64,000 nt of DNA from SPDF01 sp963699825 (GTDB lineage Bacteria; Gemmatimonadota; Gemmatimonadetes; Gemmatimonadales; GWC2-71-9), in contig CAVOVI010000013.1 in NCBI GenBank assembly GCA_963699825.1, positions 1-64,000 of the forward strand. Direction: 5' to 3'. The notes beneath the pieces are model-generated. The model was not told the origin of the DNA. It saw only the letters and a list, made by a program, of their open reading frames with translations, and did not search any database. Within the stretch, counting starts at the first letter, position 1; every line of letters starts with the position of its first letter. Below are positions 27,273 through 37,636 of the stretch, in pieces. The position numbers and the translations under genes are program-made.

Positions 27273-27444
27273 GGACCGCCAGCGTCCCCGTCCGCAACGC
27301 ACTCAATCATCCGATTGTCAATCTTGCGAGCGATTGTCCGGGTAGTGCACAGGAATAGATTTCGATTGAAGGCGTGCGCGCGTCGCGCGTACGTTTCGGC
27401 TATGCCGTTCTTTGTCAGGGCCCCTCGGGCCCCAGGAGTCCAGT

Positions 27445-27765
27445 ATGTCGTTCCGGTCTGTCGTCTCCCTCGCCGCCATGTTGAGCCTGGCACCCCTTGG
27501 CCTCCTGGCTGCGCAGCAGGCCGCCACTCCGACCGGCACCGCCGAGACGGTGGAAGCGCCCGTGTCCACCCCCGCCGCCGTTACCCCGGGTCCCTCAGTT
27601 CCGCAGCCCCAGGCCTCTCCCCTCTTCCAGGTGAATGATCCGGCGCCGCCGCTCGGCTCGGTCGACAACGCAAGCATGGCCGCAGCTGGAAAGAGCCACA
27701 CCATCGTGATCTCGACCCTGGTCCTGGTGCTCGCCGTCGTGATCCTGGTGCTGCTGATCTCTTGA
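27445..27765 (+). CDS. Small exported, membrane-anchored protein
   Basis: 106 aa starting at ATG 27445 behind CAGGAG. An N-terminal signal (LAAMLSLAPLGLLAAQQ) is followed by a Pro/Ala/Thr-rich low-complexity middle (~25-75) and a C-terminal membrane helix (TIVISTLVLVLAVVILVLLIS). It has the layout of a short surface or periplasmic protein held in the membrane. No family was recognised. Confidence 0.7.
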   Translation: MSFRSVVSLAAMLSLAPLGLLAAQQAATPTGTAETVEAPVSTPAAVTPGPSVPQPQASPLFQVNDPAPPLGSVDNASMAAAGKSHTIVISTLVLVLAVVILVLLIS

Positions 27766-27780
27766 TCGGAGGCGTGGCGT

Positions 27781-27823
27781 CCCCCCTCTCCATATCATGG
27801 AGAGGGGGACAGGGGGTGAGGTG
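27781..27823. repeat. Dispersed palindromic repeat, family A
   Basis: Same element as at 27119, with CATATCATGG at its centre. From here to 27997 lies a further ~175 bp with purine-rich sequence and no gene. Confidence 0.85.
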
Positions 27824-27997
27824 AGACAGCGGGGAAGGAAGAGAAACACGGAAGCACGGAATGAAGAGGAAGCGCGGAAGAACTGAATGGTGGTGACGTC
27901 GGTGGTCACTTCCATCAGTCTTCCGCGCTTCCTTCACTTCCGCGTTTCCCGCGTGTCGTGCGCCAACCCACTGGACCCCCGCTTCCCCGCTTCCCCG

Positions 27998-30035
27998 CTA
28001 CGGCGTCGCCGGCCTCGGCTCCAGCTGCGCCGCCCACAACCCGCTGTTGAAGTCGGTGAAGAGGATGTACCCCTTCCACGGCATCGCGTTCATCACGAAC
28101 GCCGCGTTTGGCGTGTAGCCGTCCGGATCGAACGGCTTGTACACCGCGATCTCCCGGCGCTGATCCGCCAGGTTCCCCACCAGCTCTCCGCTCACGTCCA
28201 CCACCCGCAACCCGCCGTCATAGTACGCCTGATACATGACGTCGTCCTCGACGATGATGTCGTGCGAGCCGAATTCCTCCTGGTGGTACTTCGCGATGTT
28301 CACCGGATGCTCGGGATCGGTGAAATCGACAATGTGAGTGTAGCCCGCCGCCGTCTGCGGCGGCCCCCCCTTGGCGTTGAGGTCATTGAGGTAGCTGGTC
28401 CCCGCCCACGCCTTCCCCTGCCGCGACATCACCTCGTCACCCAGGAAGAGATAGACCTTGCCGGTGGACGCCTGCACGTACGGGTAGATCTCGTGCGTCG
28501 CCCCGCTGGTGGTCTTGTAGGTGCCGATCAGCACCGGCTTCTCGATGGTGCCGCCGTACGTGCCGTTGCCGACGTCCACCGCCACCACACCCGTCCCCCA
28601 CTCGGAGGAGTAGGCGATACCGTTCCGTACCCAGACGTCGTGCACCCGGCTGTCGGGATGGTTGTATTCGCTGACGTACTTCGGGTTGTAGATGTCGCGC
28701 ACGTCCACGATGACGTACTTGTCTCCCCCCGAAATGGCGAAGAGATAGTCGTTCGTGGCGTAGATGTTGTGCACGCCGCCGGTCAGCTGCTCGGAGAAGG
28801 TGGCCGACGACCTTCGGGTGCGCCGGCGTCGCGAGGTCGAGGAGCACGACGCCGTTGACCCGGTTCGAGGCCCCCTCCCGCGAGAGCACGCCATACCGGC
28901 CGTCGGGCGATACCGTCACGTCGTTGATGGTCCGCGCATCGACCTGGATCGAGTCGGTCCGGACCGGGTTCGACATGTCGGTGATGTCCATGACGTACGC
29001 CCAGCCGTCGCCGCCCCAGGTGCCCACCAGCGCGTAGTCCCGGCCGTCCGTGCCCGTCCACGGCCAGAAGTCGGACGTATGCACATGGGTGATCGACCCC
29101 CGCCCCGTCACGTTGATGCGCCGCACCACCTGCCTCGGCACGACCTCCACCACCTTGCGGGCCGATGCCGTGCCCGCCGACGCCAGCAGGGTGTACCGCC
29201 CCGGCACCTCGGCGGCAAAGAGACCGCGGTCGATGACGCCCGTCGCGCCCGGCGCCGCCACCGTGTCGTCCGGCGCGTAGAGGTAGCTCCAGGTGATCGG
29301 CACGTCCGGCACCACGCTGCCGTTGCTGCGCGTGGCCCTGGCCGTCAGGTGCACCACGTCGCCGGTGCGTACCGTCGTCTGCGCGAGGTCAATCTCCAGG
29401 TGGGTGACGGGGTTCGGCACCACCGTGTAGTTCAGCAGCTCCGTCACCCCGTCCGCCGTCGCCGAGATCGTCGCCTTCCCCTTGGACAGGCCGGTGACGT
29501 TGCCGAAGCGGTCCACGCTCGCCACCGCCTCGTTGGAACTGGTCCACCGCCAGGCGACCTCACCAGAGGGACGCATCGTCCCGTCGCTGTGCATCGCCTG
29601 TGCGTTGTGCGCCAGTGTGACGCCGGTGTACAGCGTGCCCGGTTCCGGGACGATCACGACCTTCGTCACCGCCGGCCAGGTCACCGTGACCGGCACCGTG
29701 ATGGTGACCGTGCGGACGCTGGTGTCCGCGGGGACCGTCGAGAGGACGATTTCGTACTTGCCCGCCTTGAGTCCCTTGACCCACTCACGGGTCAGCTGGA
29801 TCCCGCCCCGCGCGCCGCTGCCCCGAATCGAGGGATTTTCCACCACGAGGCCCTGCGCATCGTAGGCGGTGAGCTTGAACGGCACCGTCTCGCCGGCCTG
29901 CAGCGTGATGCTCGACGGCTCCGCCACCAGCCGGGTGACGGCGGGCGCGGCGTCCTGCGCGAACAGCGCGGGAACGCCCAGGAGGGTCAGCAAGGCGGCG
30001 ACCCTGACGGTGCGCCCGATCGGCATTACGTTCAT
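27998..30035 (-). CDS. Secreted Ig-like/LVIVD-repeat protein, one frameshift
   Basis: About 679 aa in two frames. A signal peptide ends ALFAQD. Bacterial Ig-like group 2 repeats follow (AEPSSITLQAGETVPFKLTAYD; WRWTSSNEAVASVDRFGNVTG). After residue ~330 there are LVIVD-type propeller repeats (YALVGTWGGDGWAYVMDITD, YVIVDVRDIYNPKYVSEY, YQAYYDGGLRVVDVSG). Near 28800 a single base change of frame separates HPKVVGHL from FSEQLTGGVHN. The start at 30035 has GAGGGA upstream. It is probably surface-exposed; ligand unknown. It is divergent from the propeller gene at 30082. Confidence 0.8.
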
Positions 30036-30081
30036 TGATGATTCCCTCGGCAATGGTCAGATGAGAAAAGGCGTCCTATAT

Positions 30082-31281
30082 ATGGTCCGACTCCCAGATG
30101 CTCGCAAGCCGCTCACCCTCCTTCTCGGCGGAATCCTGGCCTGCGTTGCTCTCGCCGCCCCGCTCTCGGCTCAGAAGCCGAAGACCCCCGCGCCACCCGC
30201 AAGTACCTATTGGGTCTATGTCGGCGCGGAGTCGGCCGACATCATCCAGCGGATCCGGTTCAACGCCGACGGCGCCGTCGTGGAGAAGACGACCACCGTG
30301 GGAGAAACGCCGGTCGAAATGGAGGGCCCCCACGGCCTCCGGATCTCCAAGGATGCCAAGTGGCTCCACATGACCACCGGCCACGGCTCCCCCGACGGTA
30401 AGTACTGGCGCTACGCCCTCGGCCCCGACACCCTGGCCAGTCCCGGCCTCTTCCTCGGCTACTTCCCCGCCACACTCGATGTCACCCCCGACGGGCTCTA
30501 CGCCTTCGTCGTCAACTTCAATCTCTACGGCGCCATGATCCCCTCGTCGGTGTCCGTGGTGTACACCCCAACCAGCACTGAGGTGGCCCGGGTCACCACC
30601 TGCGTGATGCCGCATGGCAGCCGCATCGACGTGACCGGCAAGTGGCAATACTCCGCCTGCATGATGGATGACCAGATCGTGGAGATCGACACCCGCACCT
30701 TCGCGGTCGCGCGCCGCTTCAGCGTGTCGAAGGATGCCGAGGGGCCGATCGACACCGCGGCGGCTGGCGGCCACCAGCACGCCCATGCCGCTGGCCAGCC
30801 GATGCCGCCGGCCAACTGCTCGCCCACCTGGGCTCAGCCCTCCGCCAGCGGCGAGAAGATCTACGTCGCCTGCAACAAGCGGGACGAGATCCTCGAGATC
30901 GACCGAGACCAGTGGACCGTCACCCGACGGTTTCCGACGGGGCGAGGACCCTACAACCTCGACGTGACGCCGGATGGCAGGCTGCTGGTGTCGTCGCTGA
31001 AGCAGGGCGGGGGCGTGCAGGTCTTCGATCTCGCCAGCGGCACGAGCGTCATGGAGATGAAGAGCTCCACCACGGTGACCCACGGCGTCGCCATCTCTCC
31101 CGACTCCCGCTACGCCTTCGTCAGCAACGAGGGCGTCGGAGCCCAACCGGGCAAGGTGGATGTGTACGACCTGGTGGCGCTCACCCGCGTGGCGTCGGTC
31201 AACGTAGGACAGCAGGCAGGGGGGATTGCGTTCTGGAAAATGGAGGCGGGGAAGCGGGACAGCGGGGAAGCGGGGCAGTAA
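30082..31281 (+). CDS. Exported YncE-like beta-propeller protein
   Basis: 399 aa. A signal peptide ends PLSAQK. Repeats of the YncE/cytochrome cd1-like propeller are clear: GPHGLRISKDAKWLHMTTG, ATLDVTPDGLYAFVVNFN, GRGPYNLDVTPDGRLLVSSL, THGVAISPDSRYAFVSNEG. A His-rich loop (GGHQHAHAAGQP) and two or three cysteines lie mid-protein, possibly metal-binding. ATG 30061 is an alternative start. The C-terminal end (MEAGKRDSGEAGQ) is encoded by a GGGAAGCGGG repeat tract and may be an extension caused by repeat insertion. Confidence 0.8.
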   Translation: MVRLPDARKPLTLLLGGILACVALAAPLSAQKPKTPAPPASTYWVYVGAESADIIQRIRFNADGAVVEKTTTVGETPVEMEGPHGLRISKDAKWLHMTTGHGSPDGKYWRYALGPDTLASPGLFLGYFPATLDVTPDGLYAFVVNFNLYGAMIPSSVSVVYTPTSTEVARVTTCVMPHGSRIDVTGKWQYSACMMDDQIVEIDTRTFAVARRFSVSKDAEGPIDTAAAGGHQHAHAAGQPMPPANCSPTWAQPSASGEKIYVACNKRDEILEIDRDQWTVTRRFPTGRGPYNLDVTPDGRLLVSSLKQGGGVQVFDLASGTSVMEMKSSTTVTHGVAISPDSRYAFVSNEGVGAQPGKVDVYDLVALTRVASVNVGQQAGGIAFWKMEAGKRDSGEAGQ

Positions 31282-31300
31282 CAGCAACGAGATCCGGCCT

Positions 31301-31452
31301 ACGCGTCGCTTTAGCGACATCAGCCGAGCCGCGGCTTCAGCCGCGACTCAAGGGCAGGGGCTGGTCTGAAGACACTGGACCCCCGCTTTCGCGGGGGTGA
31401 CGGCCGGGCGTCCCCCCTCTCCATATCATGGAGAGGGGGACAGGGGGTGAGG
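31301..31452. repeat. Cluster of dispersed repeats C, B and A
   Basis: Copies of family C (31309-31350), B (31378-31402) and A (31412-31452) follow each other in the same order as at 27119-27272 reversed in part. They fill the gap between the propeller and the operon end. Confidence 0.8.
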
Positions 31453-31466
31453 CGAAGGAGGCGGCC

Positions 31467-32568
31467 TTAGATCCTCGCGTTGTAATTATCCAGCGACTCA
31501 TACTGCTTTGGCCACTTGAGCGGATGCCCCAGCGCGTACGCCGCGTGCCGGGTCCAGTACGGGTCCCAGAGATGCGCCCGCGCCATCAGTACCAGGTCGG
31601 CCCGCCCCGCCGCCAGGATCGCGTTCACGTCTTCATGCGATTGGATGTTCCCCACCGCCATCGTCGCCACCCCGGCCTCGTGCCGGATCCGGTCGGCAAA
31701 CGGGGTCTGGAATGCCCGTCCATATATAGGACGCTGATCGGGGATCGTCTGCCCCGCTGAGACGTCCACGGCATCGACGCCGGCTTGACCGATGAGGCGC
31801 GCCACGTCGACCGATTCCTCGCCGGTGAGTCCGTCGGGATGCCAGTCGGTCGCTGAGACGCGGGCGGTGAGCGGCTTGTCCGTCGGGCCACGCCGCACGG
31901 ACGGCGCGGATGACCTCGAGCGGGAACCGCATCCGGTTCTCGAGCGAGCCGCCGTACTCGTCGGTGCGCCGGTTGGTGAGCGGGGAGATGAAGCTGGCCA
32001 GCAGGTAGCCGTGCGCCAGGTGAATCTCGATGAGGTCGAAGCCCGCGGCGTCGGCCCGTCCTGCGGCCTCCACGAACTCGTCGCGCACCCGGTCCATCTC
32101 CGCGCGCGTCATGGCGCGAGGCACCTGGTTCTCCGGCTTCCAGGGGATCGCGCTCGCCGACATGATCGGCCACGCCCCTTCTGTCAGCGGCTGATTGTCA
32201 CCCTCCCACATCAGCTTCGTTGCCGCCTTCCGTCCCGCGTGCCCCAGCTGCATTCCCATCCGGGTGTCGGGCGCATGTGCGCGCACGAAGTCCACGATCC
32301 GCTTCCACCCCGCCACCTGGGCGTCGTTGTAGATGCCGGTGCACCCGGGGGTGATCCGTCCCTCCTCGCTCACATCGGTCATTTCCGTCATCACCAGCCC
32401 CGCGCCGCCGATGGCCCTGCTGGCGAGGTGCTGCAGGTGCCAGTCGTTCGGCACCCCGTCCACGGCGGAGTACTGGCACATCGGCGACACCACGATGCGG
32501 TTGCTGAGCCGCATCCCACGCAGGTGATACGGGGTCAGGAAGGGCGGGGGACTGGTCTTCCCCTTCAC
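31467..32568 (-). CDS. Old-yellow-enzyme domain (NADH:flavin oxidoreductase), one frameshift
   Basis: FMN-dependent YqjM-type reductase, ~366 aa in two frames. Visible: RIVVSPMCQYSAVDG, the HxxH-type active site in DLIEIHLAHGYLLASFISP, NRRTDEYGGSLENRMRFPLE, then after the shift near 31900 SAGQTIPDQRP and ADLVLMARAHLWDPYW. In known 2-aminobenzoyl-CoA monooxygenase/reductase and salicylyl-CoA hydroxylase/oxidoreductase proteins this domain is fused behind a flavin monooxygenase, as here. GTG 32568 would be a separate start; a one-base shift would instead join it to the upstream domain. Confidence 0.8.
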
Positions 32569-33718
32569 CGGCTGTGACCCCCGCCTTGTCGGCGTACCAC
32601 CGCTCCACCCGCTCCACGAATGCCGGGTCGCGGGTGCGGAGGTTTTCGTGCGTGATGCGGAGACTGCGGGTCAGGAGGCTGTAGGCAAACTGCAGCGGCT
32701 CCAGGTCGTCATAGCGTTCCGTCGCCTCGAACCACTCGAGGCTCGCCTGCGCGGCGCGCTGCACACTCTCGACGCCGGGCCGTCGCTCCGTCTCGTAGGT
32801 CTTGAGGGCGGCGGCCACATCGGTCGCTCCCTGCAGCACCCGGCTCAGCTCGATGGCGTCCTCCATGGCGAGCTTGGTGCCGCTCCCCACCGAGAAGTGC
32901 GCCGTGTGCGCCGAGTCGCCCAGCAGGACCAGCCGGCCGTCGGACCAGTTGCGGCACTTGACCGTCGGGAACTGCCGCCAGATGCTGCGGTTGGCGATGA
33001 GCCGGTGCCCCTCGAGCTCCTCCTTGAAGAGCGCCTCGCAGTACGCGATCGTCGCCGCCTCGTCGCCCTCCTCCAGCCCCGCCGCCCGCCACGCCGCGTC
33101 CGTCGTTTCCACGATGAACGTCGACTCCCCCTCGGCGTACTGGTAGGCATGCGCCCGCCAGAGGCCGTGCGCGTTCTGCCGGAAGGAGAAGAAGAAGCTG
33201 GGGAAGGGGCGCGTCGTGCCGAGCCAGACGAACCGGTTGGGGCGCATGTCCACGGTGGCGCCGAAGGCCTCGGCGCGCGCTTCGCGGATCGGCGCTGTTG
33301 ACGCCGTCCGCCGCGACCACCAGGTCGTGCGTGGCCAGCAGTTCCTCCACCGGTGGCGCCTCGGTCAGCTCCAGCACCCGCGCACCCAGCGCCTTGGCGC
33401 GCTCGAAGAGGATCTCGAGCAGCACCTTGCGGGAAACGCCGCTGAAGCCGTGGCCGCCGGAGGTGATGCACTCGCCGTTGATGTGGACGTCGATGTCGCC
33501 CCAGCGGTGCATCACCGCCGACATCGCCGCATGGGTCACGTCGTCCGCCTCGGCGAGGATCCCCTCGGTGGCGTCGGACAGCACGACGCCGAATCCGAAG
33601 GTGTCCTCGATCCGGTTCCGCTCGTAGACGGTGACCTGGGTGGATCGGGATTGGCACGACGAAGCAGGATGGCCAGGTAGAGTCCCCCCGGTCCCCCGCC
33701 GATGATGGCGACCTTCAT
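32569..33718 (-). CDS. FAD-dependent aromatic-CoA monooxygenase domain, frameshifted
   Basis: Starts MKVAIIGGGPGGLYLAILLR (FAD dinucleotide fold). It changes frame near 33655, continues with ERNRIEDTFGFGVVLSDATEG, VVAADGVNS (around 33310), shifts again near 33290, and goes on to RLVLLGDSAHTAHFSVGSGTKLAMEDA, the second FAD motif. It resembles salicylyl-CoA 5-hydroxylase and the N-terminal half of 2-aminobenzoyl-CoA monooxygenase/reductase. ATG 33718 overlaps the acyl-CoA dehydrogenase stop (ATGA). The end is uncertain because it runs toward the OYE domain in another frame. Confidence 0.78.
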
Positions 33719-34862
33719 GCGCCGCCCAGCACTTCCCTGGCGATCAGGAGCCGCTGGATCTCGGTCGTCCCCTCATAGATGCGAAGCGACCGCACCGCGC
33801 GATAGAGCTTGTCCACCGGGTGCGAGGCGAGTACGCCGCGCCCGCCCAGCAACTGCACCGCACCGTCCACGATCCGCTGCGCCGCCTCGGTGGCGTAGCT
33901 CTTCGCCATCGCCGACTCGAGGGTGACCCGCTCCGCCCCCCGGTCCTTGGCCCACACCGCGCGATAGACCAGCAGCCGCGCCGCGTGGAGCTCGGTGGCC
34001 ATCTGCGCGATCCGGTCCTGCGTCAGCTGGAAATCGGCGAGCGCCTTCCCGAACTGCTTCCGTTCCTTGACGTGCGCCACCGCCTCGTCGAGCGCGCGCG
34101 CCGCCATGCCGCAGGCGGCGGCACCGACCGTGGCGCGGAGTCGATCCAGCGTGGCGAGCCCGAGCCCCAATCCTCGGCCCGGCTCCCCGAGAATATTGCC
34201 CGGCCGGAATGCGGCAGCGCTCGAATATGAGTTCGCCGAGCGGGTGCGGGGCGCTCATCACCTGCGCGCCGGCAAAGCGGAGGCCGGGGCTGTCGGCCGG
34301 TACCACGAACGCCGAGATCCCCTTGGCCCCTTTCGACGGATCGGTCGAGGCAAACACGGTGTACATGTCGGCGATGCCGGCGTTCGAGATGAAGGCCTTC
34401 CGGCCCTCGAGGACCCACTCCTTGCCTTCCAGCGTCGCGGTCGTCGTCATCGAGCCGACATCCGACCCCGCCTCCGGTTCCGTCATCGCGAAGCCGCACA
34501 TCACCCGGCCGCCGTCGATGAGCGGGAGCCAGTTCCGCTGCATCTCCTCGTTTGTACTGAGGCGGATCGGCAACGAACCGAGCGCCTGCAGGGCGTACAC
34601 CTCGTCGGCGAGCGGCGAGTGATAGGCCAGCCCCTCACGGATCAGCGCTACCGCACGGAGGTCGAGCGTCACCACCGCCTCGCCCAGCCCGGCCTCGGCC
34701 AGGAGCGGCACCAAGCGCGCGGGCTCGGGTGCGCGCCGCCTTGTCGGTGTCGGGATCGGGATGATCGGCCAGCACTTCCCGACCGAACGCACCCACGGTG
34801 GCCGCGACGTCGGCGTGGTGCGGCTCCAGGAAGGCGGCGACCGCCTCGGGGTCTGGTCTCAT
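33715..34862 (-). CDS. Acyl-CoA dehydrogenase, two frameshifts
   Basis: About 380 aa in three frames. Start ATG 34862 overlaps the hydratase stop. After a short N-terminal part the frame shifts near 34735; then come EVYALQALGSLPIRLSTNEEMQRNWLP, the FAD/substrate motif MCGFAMTEPEAGSDVGS and GRKAFISNAGIAD. It shifts again near 34200, then VAHVKERKQFGKALADFQLTQ, and the catalytic-region end LRIYEGTTEIQRLLIAREVLGG, where E in YEGT is the usual base. It would oxidise or rearrange a ring-derived CoA thioester. Confidence 0.8.
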
Positions 34863-35656
34863 GGGAACTTCGGGTCCCGCTTCTCGGTGAACGCCGCGTA
34901 CCCCTCCATGTAGTCGGGGCCGAGCATCAGTTGGGCCTGCGCCTCCGCCTCGTGGTCGAGTCCCGACTCCAGGTCGAGTTCCGCCTCGAGGTCGATGGCT
35001 TCCTTGGTGGCGGCGAGCGCTTCCCTCGGTCCCCGTGCCAGCTTCTCGGCCAAGGCGGTGGCGGCCGGCATCACGTCGCCTTCGACGACCTGGTGGTAGA
35101 GGCCGATCTCCTTCGCCCGCGCGGGGGAGGTGAACTCGCCCAGCATCAGCATCTCGGTAGCCATGCTGTGCCCCACGAGCCGTGGAAGCAGCCACGCCGC
35201 CCCCATGTCGGCGCCGGAGAGCCCGACCCGCACGAAGAGGTAGGCGATCTTCGCCTTCTCGTTGGCCACGCGGAAGTCGCACGCCGACGCGATGACGGCG
35301 CCGGCGCCGGCCACCGTGCCGTTCAGCGCGGCGACGACGGGGCGGGGGCAGCGGCGGATGGACAGGATCAGGTCGCAGGTGAGCCGGGTGAAGGCGCGGA
35401 GTTCGTCGATCTCCATCTCGAGCAGTGGCCCGATGATGTCCTCGACATCGCCGCCGGAGCAGAACGCCCGACCGGCTCCGGTGATGATCACCGACCGCAC
35501 ACCAGGCTCGTCGCCCAGCTGGCCGAAGGTATCGGTCAGCTCGCGATAGACCTCGAAGGTCAGCGCGTTGAGCTTGTCGGGGCGGTTGAGGGTGATGGTC
35601 GCCACGCCGGTGGCGTCATCGAGGGCGTAGAGAAATGACTTCGGGGAAATCGTCAT
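34859..35656 (-). CDS. Enoyl-CoA hydratase/isomerase
   Basis: 265-aa crotonase. The oxyanion-hole segments RAFCSGGDVEDI and LNGTVAGAGAVIASACDFRVA are present; the usual two catalytic glutamates are not both evident, so it may be a lyase or isomerase rather than a hydratase. It is intact and overlaps RidA upstream and the dehydrogenase downstream by ATGA, which indicates strict co-translation in the aromatic-CoA operon. Confidence 0.9.
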   Translation of the reverse strand: MTISPKSFLYALDDATGVATITLNRPDKLNALTFEVYRELTDTFGQLGDEPGVRSVIITGAGRAFCSGGDVEDIIGPLLEMEIDELRAFTRLTCDLILSIRRCPRPVVAALNGTVAGAGAVIASACDFRVANEKAKIAYLFVRVGLSGADMGAAWLLPRLVGHSMATEMLMLGEFTSPARAKEIGLYHQVVEGDVMPAATALAEKLARGPREALAATKEAIDLEAELDLESGLDHEAEAQAQLMLGPDYMEGYAAFTEKRDPKFP

Positions 35657-36069
35657 GCGGGCCCCCCGGCCTGCGCAGGGATCACGGCGGTGGTCTCCAT
35701 CTCGAGCAGCGCGTGTTCGTCGAGCAGCGCCGACACCTGCACCAGTGCCATGGCGGGGTAGTGTCGCCCCATCAGCTCCTTCCAGACCATGCCCAGCGCA
35801 CGGCGCGCCTCACGGTACCCTTCCATGTCGAGCACGTAGACAGTCATTCGCGCGATGTCGCTTGGCTGCCCACCGGCGGCGCGCACCACCGCCAGTGAAT
35901 TGGTCAGCGCCAACTTGAACTGGGCGACGAAATCCGCGGGGTGGACCTTTCCGGTGGCATCGCTCGCCGTCTGGCCCGCCACGAAGAGGGTCCGCCCCCC
36001 GGCCGGGGCCAGGAGTCCGTCGTTCCAGCCCTTCGGCTGGCCGCGAGGGTTGATGATGTCCAAGCTCAC
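35653..36069 (-). CDS. RidA/YjgF/UK114 family protein
   Basis: 138-aa RidA-fold protein (GGRTLFVAGQTASDATGKVH, FVAQFKLALTNSLAVVRAAGGQPSDIARMTVYV). The substrate-binding arginine of imine deaminases is not where expected in the late segment (ALVQVSALLDEHALLEMETTAVIP), so it is closer to the non-archetypal Rid subfamilies found in aromatic degradation clusters. In the anthranilate pathway it could remove an imine-derived amino group; that is inference. Confidence 0.85.
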   Translation of the reverse strand: MSLDIINPRGQPKGWNDGLLAPAGGRTLFVAGQTASDATGKVHPADFVAQFKLALTNSLAVVRAAGGQPSDIARMTVYVLDMEGYREARRALGMVWKELMGRHYPAMALVQVSALLDEHALLEMETTAVIPAQAGGPA

Positions 36070-36070
36070 G

Positions 36071-36841
36071 CTACGCCTCCCTGCCGTCGATGATGACGGC
36101 CTCTCCGTTGCGGTCGCCCGCTTCGTCGGTGATCTGTGCCAGCACCACCGCGGCGACCTCCTCAGGTGATATGATCCGTCCCCCCGGCATCGTGGCGAGC
36201 AGGGCGGCGCGTGCTTCGTCAGCGGTCTTCCCCGTCTTCCGCACGATGTTTGCGATCGTGGTGTCGGTCATCGGCGTGTCCACGTACCCGGGGCAGACGG
36301 CGTTGACAGTGACGCCGGTCCCCTTCAGTTCCGCCGCGGCAGCCCGCGTCAGCCCGACCAGTGCATGCTTGCTCGCCACATAGGCGGAGATGTACCGTGC
36401 TCCCTCGAGCCCAGCCACGCTGGCGACGTTCACCACTCGTCCCCACTTCCGCTCCAGCATGTCGGGGAGGAATGCCTGCAGGCAGAGGAAGGCGCCGGTC
36501 GCGTTGACCCGGAGCATCTTCTCCCAGTCCTCCAGGCTGGTGCGCATGATCGACGCCGACTCCGCGATGCCGGCGTTGTTCACCAGGATGTCCACCGGCC
36601 CCAGCTTCTCCTTCGCGACCGCGGCCAGCCGGGTGATGGCGGCGGGGTCGCTGACGTCGCACGCCGCTCCCCAGACGCTCCGGCCCTCCTTGCGCAACTT
36701 GTTCGCGAAGACCTCGAGCTTGCTGAGTGTCCGGCCGGACACCAGCACGGACGCTCCGGCGCCGGCCAGCGCGCGAGCGACCGCCGCGCCGATCCCCTGG
36801 CCCCCTCCCGTCACCACCGCCGTCTTGCCTTCGAGTCGCAT
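36071..36841 (-). CDS. Short-chain dehydrogenase/reductase
   Basis: 256-aa classical SDR: nucleotide motif TGGGQGIG (residues 11-18), NNAG near 88, catalytic S-Y-K in NVASVAGLEGARYISAYVASK, then PGYVDTPM. Probably a 3-hydroxyacyl-CoA dehydrogenase of the ring-cleavage product, judged from its operon. Only 1 bp separates it from RidA and 12 bp from the creatininase-like gene. Confidence 0.9.
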   Translation of the reverse strand: MRLEGKTAVVTGGGQGIGAAVARALAGAGASVLVSGRTLSKLEVFANKLRKEGRSVWGAACDVSDPAAITRLAAVAKEKLGPVDILVNNAGIAESASIMRTSLEDWEKMLRVNATGAFLCLQAFLPDMLERKWGRVVNVASVAGLEGARYISAYVASKHALVGLTRAAAAELKGTGVTVNAVCPGYVDTPMTDTTIANIVRKTGKTADEARAALLATMPGGRIISPEEVAAVVLAQITDEAGDRNGEAVIIDGREA

Positions 36842-36853
36842 CAGGGTACTCTC

Positions 36854-37606
36854 TCAATCATCGTGGAGCAGGGGAAGGGCGGCTTCTTCGAGAATGGCAC
36901 CCAGCGTTTCGATCAGCTCCTGGCCCTCAGCGGCGGTGGCATCGGCGGGCCAGCCGAAATAGGCGCGCGGTCCTCCCGCCTCGGCGAAGGTGTGCCGGCC
37001 GGCGTGGATGGCCACCGAGAGCGAGTTCGGGTTCGGCGGCAGGTCCTTGCGGACGTCGCGCACCAGCTCGGGCCGCTCGGCCATCACGATGGAGGTCTCG
37101 AAGCGGCCGGCATGGCAGGCGCCGGTCTGGAATTCCTCGCCCAGCCGCAGCGACCACGGTTTCCGCGCGAGGTTGGGGAACGCCACCCGCATTCCGTCGG
37201 CGCGGATCGTCTCGAGCGCCTCGGTGACGGCGCCGAGGTGCTCCGGGTCGAGGTGGGCGCTCACCACGACCATCCGGGTGAACCCTTGGGCGGCGAGCCC
37301 GTCGGCGACATCTTCGAGGAGCGCCACGAGGGTCGCCGGGCGCACGCCGAGGGTGCCGGGAAAGGCCGCGGCGAACGGCGCAGGGGTCAGGGCGACAGTG
37401 GGGAGCACGACCGCCGTCGCCCCCTGCCTGGAGAGGCGCTCCGCGCCGACCCGGGCCATCGCCTCGACGATGATCACGTCGGTCGAGAGCGGCAGGTGGG
37501 GGCCGTGCGCCTCGGTGGCGCCCAGCGGCACGATGGCCACCGCCCGCGAGCGGTCCAGCGCCGCGACCTCTTCGTATGTTGCAGTGGCGAGCCAGCACAC
37601 CGTCAT
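36854..37606 (-). CDS. Creatininase-family amidohydrolase
   Basis: 250 aa. The creatininase metal motifs are visible: PLGATEAHGPHLPLSTDV (E32, H34) and VVVSAHLDPEHLGAV, with CHAGRFETSIV. Members hydrolyse cyclic amides or formamides. As the first gene of the minus-strand operon it may deformylate or hydrolyse an intermediate. ATG 37606 is 30 bp from the divergent CoA ligase start, so a shared control region is likely. Confidence 0.85.
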   Translation of the reverse strand: MTVCWLATATYEEVAALDRSRAVAIVPLGATEAHGPHLPLSTDVIIVEAMARVGAERLSRQGATAVVLPTVALTPAPFAAAFPGTLGVRPATLVALLEDVADGLAAQGFTRMVVVSAHLDPEHLGAVTEALETIRADGMRVAFPNLARKPWSLRLGEEFQTGACHAGRFETSIVMAERPELVRDVRKDLPPNPNSLSVAIHAGRHTFAEAGGPRAYFGWPADATAAEGQELIETLGAILEEAALPLLHDD

Positions 37607-37636
37607 CCGAACCTCGTTCCATCCGGGAGTCCGCTC

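Noticed and set aside
31467..33718. Treating the monooxygenase and OYE halves as two certain separate genes
   Set aside because: The known enzyme is one fused protein, and a one-base change would join them here, so the boundary is left open.
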